Source: Acholeplasmataceae bacterium UBA6150
Lineage (GTDB): Bacteria > Bacillota_I > Bacilli_A > Acholeplasmatales > UBA5453
DNA length: 10,913 bases
Reading direction: 5' to 3'
Assembly: GCA_002423145.1 (NCBI GenBank)
Contig: DIUU01000019.1
Coordinates: 1-10,913, forward strand
The position numbers were made by a program, and so were the translations under genes. Of the stretch, positions 1-6,466 are shown piece after piece (the stretch's first letter is position 1; each line of letters begins with the position of its first letter). A model generated the notes under the pieces. That model saw only the letters and a program-made list of their open reading frames with translations. It was not told the origin of the DNA and ran no database searches.

Positions 1-527
1 TATTCGTTTGGTGTCCACTTCGCGTAGATGTGGACATCATTATCTTCTGCAAAGAATATCCCTATGGGTTGAGTCAGTGCTTCATCTTTATACCATCCCG
101 CAAAGGTATGGTTTTCCTTGGTTGGTATATAATTGTTTGGTACAACGGCTTCAGTGTATTTAAAAGTGACTGGTGATAACGCTGTACCCCCATTGACATG
201 AAAGTATAAGGTATGTTCGTTGACCGTGTAAATCGCGTAAATGGCCATCGAATCATCTGAGGTTGTGTATTCTGTGATTGGGTATCCTCGATGATCGATA
301 TAACCTACAAAGGTATATCCTTCTAATTCTGTGGTAGGTATCAGTGATAGAAAACGAACATCCCTAGGTACTTGATAGGACAATGAAGGCTTATTTTGAT
401 CGTTTGGGAGAAATATCGATATTTTAACCGTTTCGAATGAATCAGGGTCATTTTCTACCTGGGATTCACACCCCATCAGTAGTAAACAAACGACGAATAA
501 AGTAAGTAAGACAACTATTTTTTTCAT
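1..527 (-). CDS. InlB B-repeat surface lipoprotein (3' end outside window)
   Basis: This is an open frame of 175 complete codons from ATG at 527 to the window edge with no stop, so the C-terminus lies outside. Residues 1-19 form a lipoprotein signal peptide (MKKIVV, hydrophobic stretch) ending in the lipobox LLMGC, with Cys20 as the predicted lipidated residue; the mature protein would be anchored on the outer face of the membrane. Residues 105-171 form one InlB B-repeat (Listeria-Bacteroides repeat, Flg_new type): HTLYFHVNGGT, later FAGWYKDEALTQP, closing with VHIYAKW. Residues 33-102 look like a more degenerate copy (GYTFVGYID, MAIYAIY). The start is supported by TTGAGGTAATCAT just upstream. 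The stop of the neighbouring paralogue is 25 bases upstream, so the two are probably co-transcribed. The repeat mediates surface exposure or protein contacts in other bacteria; the ligand here is unknown. Confidence 0.85.
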   Translation of the reverse strand, partial: MKKIVVLLTLFVVCLLLMGCESQVENDPDSFETVKISIFLPNDQNKPSLSYQVPRDVRFLSLIPTTELEGYTFVGYIDHRGYPITEYTTSDDSMAIYAIYTVNEHTLYFHVNGGTALSPVTFKYTEAVVPNNYIPTKENHTFAGWYKDEALTQPIGIFFAEDNDVHIYAKWTPNE

Positions 528-552
528 ATGATTACCTCAATATTCACAGGAT

Positions 553-1248
553 TTATTGATACTTCGCACGTAAAACGATGTTTCGGTTAGGCATCAAGGA
601 TGGAAATACAAATGGGACTTGAGGGTCTGTTTCAAACCAGTATTCAAACGTTGGATATTGACTTGTATCGATGGTAGGAAATGATTCCGTTGGGTAAGCT
701 GAGAATCGGTACCATTCATTGTCAGAAAACTGATAATAGACTGTGTACTCTCTATGACGCCACTTTGCGTAAAGATGTAAGTCGGATTTAATGGGTGTAT
801 AAGACAAGTACGGTATACTTAGTGCTGAATTCAAGAACCAACCTTCAAACTCAAGACCAAATTGTATTGGTGACGCTGGTACGAAGTTAACACCATGTGA
901 CACATAGATGGGTTCCATTGGTACACCACCATTGGTTTCAAAAACAACCTTATATTTAATATCGTCAAAGATTTCATAGAAAAATTGATTGTCTGTGATG
1001 GTGTCTTTAGGGTAATAACGATCCCCTTCCATGGTTTCCCAGCACACGAATTCTTTACCTACTTGAAAAGGAACACCTAAGGCTTCTTCTAAGGTTTCAC
1101 CTTTATATACAACACTCGGTGATGAAAAGATGGAATCCATGTAGATGATATGAACGACATAGGATTGTTTTTGAAATACATCTCTTCGCACACAACCAGT
1201 TAAAATTATGAGGAGTGCGAATAACCAAAATGTCACCAATTTCTTCAT
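553..1248 (-). CDS. InlB B-repeat surface lipoprotein, 231 aa
   Basis: This is a complete 231-residue lipoprotein: signal peptide residues 1-18, lipobox LTGC, Cys19 predicted to be lipidated. Residues 99-163 form a recognisable InlB B-repeat (YKVVFETNGG, FEGWFLNSAL, LHLYAKW). Residues 31-97 and 167-230 look like two diverged modules of the same length, each ending near a Tyr or Lys-Tyr position (NRNIVLRAKYQ at the end), so the mature protein may be three tandem beta-grasp-like modules. The start ATG follows AGGAGATGATTTTAT, a good ribosome binding site. It is the first gene of a two-gene unit with the downstream paralogue (527 to 1), and has its own extended -10 promoter at 1301-1306. No enzymatic motif is visible. 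The role at the cell surface is inferred only from the repeats and lipobox. Confidence 0.87.
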   Translation of the reverse strand: MKKLVTFWLFALLIILTGCVRRDVFQKQSYVVHIIYMDSIFSSPSVVYKGETLEEALGVPFQVGKEFVCWETMEGDRYYPKDTITDNQFFYEIFDDIKYKVVFETNGGVPMEPIYVSHGVNFVPASPIQFGLEFEGWFLNSALSIPYLSYTPIKSDLHLYAKWRHREYTVYYQFSDNEWYRFSAYPTESFPTIDTSQYPTFEYWFETDPQVPFVFPSLMPNRNIVLRAKYQ

Positions 1249-1300
1249 ATAAAATCATCTCCTATTCAAGGTTTAATAATGAACGAATTTTTACATATTC

Positions 1301-1309
1301 ATTATATCA
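1301..1309 (-). promoter_or_regulatory. Extended -10 promoter of the InlB-repeat lipoprotein pair
   Basis: On the minus strand this reads TGATATAAT, a perfect TATAAT (1301-1306) preceded by the TGN extension. No good -35 lies 16-18 bases further upstream, as is common with extended -10 promoters. Transcription would start near 1294 and give a leader of about 45 bases ending in AGGAG. Confidence 0.6.
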
Positions 1310-1442
1310 TTAATCTAACCATTGAATAGATTATTTTTTGATTTTTTATTACTGAAAAGAATTTCAATAATCTTACCTATCCAATGACAAAGTTATAGAC
1401 ATCTCTAAACTAATACAAAGAATGGCTTTATCACGAGAAAAA

Positions 1443-1469
1443 GACCCACAAGCGATGAACTTGTGGGTC
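1443..1469 (-). terminator. Rho-independent terminator after the DUF998 gene
   Basis: There is a perfect 10-bp stem, GACCCACAAG (1443-1452) with CTTGTGGGTC (1460-1469), and a 7-base loop. On the minus strand the stem is followed by TTTTTCTCG. It lies 21 bases beyond the stop of the gene ending at 1490 and closes the glucanase/DUF998 unit. The remaining bases between here and 1249 hold only the promoter of the next gene; I see nothing else there. Confidence 0.85.
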
Positions 1470-1489
1470 AATGGATTGATGGGTTTGGC

Positions 1490-2119
1490 TTATTCAGTTA
1501 ATTTGTGATTTGTATAAATGCCTAAGTAAGCTGTGAATAAAACAGCGCTGTACGTACTAAAACGTTCAAATATACCAAAAACACTGGGATGAACAAGGTT
1601 CGATAACATCGCACCTATGAACATCATCAATAAAGATAAACCTGCGACATACTTCAATTGGGTATGTTCTTTTTGTTTTTGTCCAAATACAATGAAACAT
1701 ACCAAAGCATATATCGATAACATAACCACTGGAATGGTTACAGCATAGATGTGCATGATGTCGGTGAACGTATTGGGTTGTCCTGCTTCAGATAAAGGAA
1801 ATAGGCCATATCCTACGAAAGAAATGAGATGCATCCCCAAAAAACCATAAATCGCTTGTTTCAAGGTGATTGAGGGGTTTTTTCTAAGCACATAAACCAC
1901 CGTTGACATCACCAATACACTCATCACCCCATATAAAAACGATAAGGGTTGGGTGACGTTGAGTACTGGGGAATTGAGTGCGGTTAAATCACTGACGGCC
2001 TGAGATGCTGGATTATACCCTTGGTAAAGTAAGCTACCAAGGATATCGTGTAAAGCATAAGCAATGAAACCTAAAATACCTGCATAGAGAAAATATCTCT
2101 GAATGTGTTTAAATGACAT
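1490..2119 (-). CDS. DUF998-family integral membrane protein, 209 aa
   Basis: This is a small polytopic membrane protein with about six predicted helices (roughly residues 9-30, 57-78, 88-108, 121-146, 155-174, 184-202). Features that recall DUF998 are HDILG at 24-28, YNPASQAVSDL at 35-45 (the family's conserved segment after helix 1), FPLSE at 107-111 and the downstream TDIMH. The biochemical role of DUF998 proteins is not established. AAAGGAG lies 13 bases before the ATG, a rather long spacing; a nearer TTG is out of frame, so ATG is kept. The gene begins 33 bases after the stop of the GH81 glucanase and is closed by a strong terminator, so it is probably transcribed with the glucanase. A TATAAT at 2145-2150 could give extra internal initiation. 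Family assignment is by motif recognition only. Confidence 0.7.
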   Translation of the reverse strand: MSFKHIQRYFLYAGILGFIAYALHDILGSLLYQGYNPASQAVSDLTALNSPVLNVTQPLSFLYGVMSVLVMSTVVYVLRKNPSITLKQAIYGFLGMHLISFVGYGLFPLSEAGQPNTFTDIMHIYAVTIPVVMLSIYALVCFIVFGQKQKEHTQLKYVAGLSLLMMFIGAMLSNLVHPSVFGIFERFSTYSAVLFTAYLGIYTNHKLTE

Positions 2120-2144
2120 GTCAATAAAACGTCTCCTTTATTTC

Positions 2145-2150
2145 ATTATA
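2145..2150 (-). promoter_or_regulatory. Possible internal -10 box before the DUF998 gene
   Basis: The minus strand reads TATAAT in the 33-base gap after the glucanase stop codon. The candidate -35 at 17-bp spacing (TTTCAA, inside the glucanase 3' end) is weak and there is no TGN extension. A transcript from here would have a very short leader with AAAGGAG at its start, so this is only a possibility. Confidence 0.25.
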
Positions 2151-2153
2151 AAA

Positions 2154-4868
2154 CTATTTTAGCTTGATTGAAACAAAGGTATTGGCTTTCACCGTTTTGG
2201 TGATGGTTGAATCGTTTGGTCCATGGAATACAATAGTTTGGGCACTATCCGATGGGTTCCATACCAACGCATATACACTGCCATCTTTAACATAGACCGA
2301 TGAGGATACATGCTTGTGGATTTCCATGATGAAGTCACTACTTCTACTGCCATAGGTTTGTAAACCGTGGAGTAAGTAATAGGTTTGAGACAAATCACTT
2401 GGATAGTCGTCATTTAGTATCTTATTGGCGTCGAATTGTTGTAACGCTAAACTTGGGTTGATTAAAGCCTGAATGCTCCACATATTGGCGTACCACGTAT
2501 CGATGGTGTTGTTTTTAGCAGATAAATACGTTTGATAGATGGCAGCGAGTTTGGTCTTCTCTTCTTGGGTGACAGCGTAGTTTGAAATATATTCACCATT
2601 TGGCAACCACTGAATTCCATAAATAAACGTTGGGTTCGCACCAAACCAAGTGGCGTAATCGTATTTACCGCCCCAAATCATCCCTGCCACGGCAGCGTAT
2701 TGTTTATAGTTATCTTTGAAGACAACCCCTTCATAATCAAACATATAAGTCTTCGCACTCGACAACTCATGGACAAAACCGTAGATCGCGGCGTCTCTTA
2801 ACTGTTTATCGCCTTTTTGTAAAGCCCATAGATAACCACCGACCCACGACTGAATCGCTTCACTTGAGGATTCGATGTTGTTCCCTTCTGCGAAGGTCCC
2901 AAAACCATGTGCCCATGTATGCCCTGCCCAGGCGTCAAAGGATCTTAAATAAGCATAGTTATAATCGCCTTTGACTGGGGTCATATAATCGGCTAATAAG
3001 ACATCCACCACACCACCAAAGTCGGTGGTGAATGACTTGTCATACATCGCTAGTACCGCGGATGCATATATCAGATAGCCATGCGTAAACGCGTGGTCTG
3101 ATAATTCGCTCGCGGTATTGAAATCATTGTTTGAATAATACACACTTCCCCAACGTTCGTTGTAGTTTAAGTAGCGTTTGTCAGCTGAACCCGAATAGGT
3201 GTACCAATCGGATAACACATATCGTAATCTTAAGATCAAATCATCTTTCATTGAATCATTACCGATTTGATCGGCGATGATGATGCCTTGAGCCAGTGGA
3301 TAGATGGCTTTACTGTTCCAATAAGGCCCTTCATCATTTAAGAAGTTCGATGTGTCATTGGTTTTGGTACGAAGGCTTAAATCGGCCAAATAATCATTCA
3401 TGGTATCTTTACTGAATTCACCATTGGTTGGTTTGGTCATGGCTGGTAATAAACCATAGAAGGATAATTGTGTCTTAAACGTATGACCTGACATCAGTTT
3501 GAGATGACCTCTCACGGTTTCAAACTCATAATCGAGTAATTCAACATCACTGTTTAAGTAATGGTGTGGTAATAAGAATTGTACCGAAGTATCGGTATCG
3601 TCTTTTAGATACTGAATAGCGTTATGATAGGTCGTTTCAACGATGGAGGTTTTGTGATTCACTTCATAAGTCACTTCGCCTTTAATGGTTTTAACAAACG
3701 CGTGTTGATGATAAAACTGTGCTTCTGATAGACTTTGAATCGCAGCGACTGTAAAATAGTTATCCGATAGATTCATACTGATACGGTTGTTATTGATCGA
3801 AAAACTACTGCCTTCGGTGGTGGAGATTAAGAAGAAACGATCACCAAAGATGGGTTGTCCCACCTGGGCTGGACGACTGGTTTGATAACCAATGTGTTTT
3901 TGAACATACTTCACGATTAAAGCGTCCCCATTGTGGGTGCCAGTCACGGCTTGACCATCGATGTTATAAAATTCAATCCCTGAAGCGCCGGCTGGCACCA
4001 CATTGATATAAGGGTTACTGTTATTCATCACTTCTGCGAAGATATATGGTGACCCTTGGTTATAGGTGAGTACCATGTGGTCTTGAGGTTGTGAGACATT
4101 GCGCATCGCGACACTAACTGAACTTTGTGAGTAATCGACCACATGGGTTTGATACCCTTCATTGAGTGTGGATGTCTTTAAATACATGTCTGGTAATACT
4201 AGAGAGAAATTCGCCATGGTATTAAAACCATCGGGATTCCAATATTGAACAAAACCAGCCCCTGGGTTTGTTACTTCAGCCCCTAGATTGGAGAAAGAAC
4301 TTCTGAGTGGGTTCGTATAAATCCCATTTCCACCGCCATAGTTTTGAACGAGTAGTGAGGTCCACCAACCATTCGAAGGTACGGCTTGATTTAAAAGTTC
4401 AGGATTGATGAATTGTGGGTTAATAGGATGGGTTAAATCGGATGCGGTACCGACACGGTATGAACCAGCCTCTAGATTCACTTGAGGTTGTGAAACTTGA
4501 TTTCTCGTGATCGTAGGTCTGATAATGGTTCCCGCAACCACGTTGACTTTACGGGTTTCTTCGATCGATTCATCACCGTAAGTTAGTTTATATGACAAGG
4601 TTTGTTCACCAAGCTTACCATAGTTGACATGGCCGGTAACTTCAAACAAATAGGATATGTTTTCGTCTTTTTCATTGAGTACTTCTACCCCTTGAAGTGG
4701 GTGGAAATATTGGTTTTGAGTAATCGTGATATCATCTAAGCCCTCAATCGATTCAATCGATTTTGGCAACACTTCATCTTCATCATCTGGTGTGTTAGAT
4801 TGGGGTTTACACCCTGATAATAAGAGTAGTGAAAGTATTAAAACGATGAGCCATCTTTTTTTAAACAT
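2154..4868 (-). CDS. GH81 endo-beta-1,3-glucanase lipoprotein, 904 aa
   Basis: This is predicted to hydrolyse internal beta-1,3-glucosidic bonds (laminarin, callose or fungal wall glucan) at the outer surface. Residues 1-19 are a signal peptide with lipobox LLSGC (Cys20), followed by an acidic linker. Residues 38-113 resemble a DUF5011-type Ig-like domain. Residues about 130-470 would be the GH81 N-terminal beta-sandwich (SNGWWTSLL at 165-173). Residues about 480-850 would be the (alpha/alpha)6 catalytic part. SDHAFTHGY at 590-598 supplies Asp591 as putative general acid; AGHTWAHGF at 648-656 and NIESSSEA at 664-671 supply Glu666 and Glu670. The Asp-Glu spacing of 75 and Glu-Glu spacing of 4 match the pattern I recall for characterised GH81 enzymes. 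Residues 857-904 look like a small terminal beta-domain. GGGAGGT precedes the ATG. Nothing essential appears missing. Exact substrate is not readable. Confidence 0.9.
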   Translation of the reverse strand: MFKKRWLIVLILSLLLLSGCKPQSNTPDDEDEVLPKSIESIEGLDDITITQNQYFHPLQGVEVLNEKDENISYLFEVTGHVNYGKLGEQTLSYKLTYGDESIEETRKVNVVAGTIIRPTITRNQVSQPQVNLEAGSYRVGTASDLTHPINPQFINPELLNQAVPSNGWWTSLLVQNYGGGNGIYTNPLRSSFSNLGAEVTNPGAGFVQYWNPDGFNTMANFSLVLPDMYLKTSTLNEGYQTHVVDYSQSSVSVAMRNVSQPQDHMVLTYNQGSPYIFAEVMNNSNPYINVVPAGASGIEFYNIDGQAVTGTHNGDALIVKYVQKHIGYQTSRPAQVGQPIFGDRFFLISTTEGSSFSINNNRISMNLSDNYFTVAAIQSLSEAQFYHQHAFVKTIKGEVTYEVNHKTSIVETTYHNAIQYLKDDTDTSVQFLLPHHYLNSDVELLDYEFETVRGHLKLMSGHTFKTQLSFYGLLPAMTKPTNGEFSKDTMNDYLADLSLRTKTNDTSNFLNDEGPYWNSKAIYPLAQGIIIADQIGNDSMKDDLILRLRYVLSDWYTYSGSADKRYLNYNERWGSVYYSNNDFNTASELSDHAFTHGYLIYASAVLAMYDKSFTTDFGGVVDVLLADYMTPVKGDYNYAYLRSFDAWAGHTWAHGFGTFAEGNNIESSSEAIQSWVGGYLWALQKGDKQLRDAAIYGFVHELSSAKTYMFDYEGVVFKDNYKQYAAVAGMIWGGKYDYATWFGANPTFIYGIQWLPNGEYISNYAVTQEEKTKLAAIYQTYLSAKNNTIDTWYANMWSIQALINPSLALQQFDANKILNDDYPSDLSQTYYLLHGLQTYGSRSSDFIMEIHKHVSSSVYVKDGSVYALVWNPSDSAQTIVFHGPNDSTITKTVKANTFVSIKLK

Positions 4869-4899
4869 GGAAAAACCTCCCTATTTTGCTTCATACCTC

Positions 4900-4908
4900 A
4901 GTATATCA
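4900..4908 (-). promoter_or_regulatory. Extended -10 promoter of the GH81 glucanase
   Basis: The minus strand reads TGATATACT, that is TATACT (4900-4905) with a TGN extension, about 30 bases before the ATG. No clear -35 is visible. It lies in the 94-base gap after pdxR; I see no convincing terminator in that gap, so readthrough from pdxR is possible. Confidence 0.5.
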
Positions 4909-4962
4909 TAGGAAGTTTGTTGCCGTTTTGTTTCCTTCAAAAAGATTAATTAATGATGAGTT

Positions 4963-6330
4963 TCATTTCGAAATGATATCATTAATGGCGAAAATGAGCA
5001 TTTTTATCGATGATTCAATCTTCTCAAGTGGTATCCCAGAATACCCAATAACCAGACATGGAGCATTATAAGTGGTTGGTTCGATATCAAACTCATGTAG
5101 TCCTTTGATGTCGATTTTTTTGTTTCTTAAGGCTTTCACCAATACGTGTTCTTCGATGGAAGCATGTACTTTTAAAATGAAATGAAGTCCCGCTTCATTG
5201 CCCATCATTTCTAAGAAGGGATAATCTTTAATTAGGGATTGTATGATTTGGATTTTTTTCTGATAAACGAGTCTGGTTCGATTTAAATGGCGGTCAAAAT
5301 GGCCTTCTTTCATGAATTTGTATAAAATATACTGTTCGAAGTTCGGTACGGTACAACTATGATGGCTTTTAATCTCTTGATATCTTGGTAATAATTCTAA
5401 AGGTAAAACGATATAACCCATTTTAAATGCGGGTCCTAAACTCTTGGTAAAGGAATTCATATAAATGACTTTGGGTTCTTTGGTTAATCCAAACATGGTA
5501 GATACCGGAGACCCACCAAATCTAAATTCACTGTCGTAATCATCTTCTATGATGTAGCGATTACTTTCCATAGCCCATTGTAATAATGCCAATCGTCTTT
5601 GAATCGGCATCACAATGCCTGTGGGGAATTGATGGGCTGGGGTGATGTGTAAAATTGAAGCGTTTGAATTGATTAGCGATTCTACTTCTACCCCAGATTC
5701 ATCTAAAGCAATGGCTTTGATTTCTACACCTAACCCTTTGAGGGTTTGATAGATTCTTGTGTAGCCAGGGTTTTCTAAGGCATATATGTGTTCTCTACCT
5801 AGTAACTCAACCAGTAAATTGAGTAGTGGTTGAGAACCAGAACCTACGATGATTTGTTCTGGTATGACTTGGATGTGTCGATAGATTTCTAAATACTTAA
5901 CGATTTCCATTCGAAGTTCTAATATACCTTCTGAGGGGGTTACATTCATCAAAGGGTAAATACTGGTAGATAAGACTTCTCTCGATAGTTTTGTCCATGT
6001 GGATAGTGGAAACAAATCATTATCCACCACATTTGTTTTAAATGATAAATCATAAATAGTGGTCGGTTGAATGATGGGTTTAACGATGGTTGTTGTAGAT
6101 TTTGTTTGAATGGGGGTAATGCCTTCACTCACAAAATAACCAATCTTCTCTTTGGTGTAAATATATCCTTCCATCAAGAGTTGATCATACGCATTTTGAA
6201 TGGTAAAAATCGACACTTGGGTGGCGTAGGCAAGTTTTCGTTTGGAAGGTAGTTTTTCATTGGGTTTGTATTTGCCTTCTAAAATGAGTCTTTTAAGTTC
6301 TTCATATACGGATTGAGATTTGGTTTTCAT
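4963..6330 (-). CDS. pdxR: MocR-family PLP-responsive regulator, PdxR-like
   Basis: This 455-residue protein fuses an N-terminal GntR winged helix-turn-helix (about 5-68: SVYEELKRLILEGKY, LPSKRKLA, VSIFTIQNAYDQLLMEGYI) to a type I aminotransferase-fold domain (about 95-455). PLP-binding positions are retained: NPGYT at 187-191, EDDYDSEFR at 262-270 (Asp263, Tyr265) and MNSFTKSLGP at 291-300 with Lys296 as the Schiff-base lysine; the Asp-Lys distance of 33 equals that I recall for GabR. In PdxR proteins the PLP domain senses the vitamer and the dimer controls pdxST. The context fits: pdxST lies nearby, divergently oriented, and both promoters share a 45-bp element. GGAGGG lies four bases from the ATG. 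It stops at TGA. At the C-terminal position where many MocR proteins have Arg in an RLGF-like motif, this one has LVIGY (Val427), which may mean no amino-acid ligand. GabR-like function is the alternative. Confidence 0.85.
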   Translation of the reverse strand: MKTKSQSVYEELKRLILEGKYKPNEKLPSKRKLAYATQVSIFTIQNAYDQLLMEGYIYTKEKIGYFVSEGITPIQTKSTTTIVKPIIQPTTIYDLSFKTNVVDNDLFPLSTWTKLSREVLSTSIYPLMNVTPSEGILELRMEIVKYLEIYRHIQVIPEQIIVGSGSQPLLNLLVELLGREHIYALENPGYTRIYQTLKGLGVEIKAIALDESGVEVESLINSNASILHITPAHQFPTGIVMPIQRRLALLQWAMESNRYIIEDDYDSEFRFGGSPVSTMFGLTKEPKVIYMNSFTKSLGPAFKMGYIVLPLELLPRYQEIKSHHSCTVPNFEQYILYKFMKEGHFDRHLNRTRLVYQKKIQIIQSLIKDYPFLEMMGNEAGLHFILKVHASIEEHVLVKALRNKKIDIKGLHEFDIEPTTYNAPCLVIGYSGIPLEKIESSIKMLIFAINDIISK

Positions 6331-6341
6331 ATGCCCTCCAT

Positions 6342-6386
6342 CTGGTATGGTATAAATACCGCTTTATAGTTATTTTATTATACCAG
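6342..6386. promoter_or_regulatory. 45-bp PdxR box at the pdxR promoter
   Basis: On the plus strand it opens with CTGGTATGGT and closes with TTATACCAG, giving a 7-bp inverted repeat (CTGGTAT/ATACCAG) with a central GTTATTT shared with the pdxS copy. An extra inner GGTATAAATACC palindrome (6345-6356 region) is present only here. The right half-site overlaps the pdxR -10 box and the left half-site ends 11 bases before the ATG, so binding would block initiation and the leader: autorepression is predicted. ATACCA/TGGTAT half-sites resemble those I recall for GabR, a related MocR regulator. Confidence 0.7.
6377..6385 (-). promoter_or_regulatory. Extended -10 promoter of pdxR
   Basis: The minus strand reads TGGTATAAT, with TATAAT at 6377-6382. 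The TGGTAT of the promoter is itself the regulator's half-site. The expected start is near 6370, with a leader of about 40 bases. Upstream there is only a run of T (7 bases at 6399-6405 on this strand), not a proper -35. Confidence 0.6.
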
Positions 6387-6466
6387 TTGTACCTAGACAA
6401 AAAAAGACTTCCACATAGTCAACTTTCGATTGTTTGAGTGTGACTTGTATTGGAAATCTCATTTTT

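Noticed and set aside
74..256. Short minus-strand frame
   Set aside because: It lies inside the partial lipoprotein gene in another frame and has no start signal.
2189..2644. Two short minus-strand frames
   Set aside because: Both are alternative frames within the glucanase 3' half.
4726..5071. Two short plus-strand frames
   Set aside because: They are antisense to the glucanase 5' end and the pdxR 3' end, with no ribosome binding sites or conserved features.
6067..6252. Short plus-strand frame
   Set aside because: It is antisense to pdxR coding sequence and shows no protein-like character.
6399..6466. Possible terminator after the ABC gene
   Set aside because: There is a 7-T run on the minus strand, but the only hairpin before it is broken (short TCAA/TTGA and CACA/TGTG pieces with internal loops).
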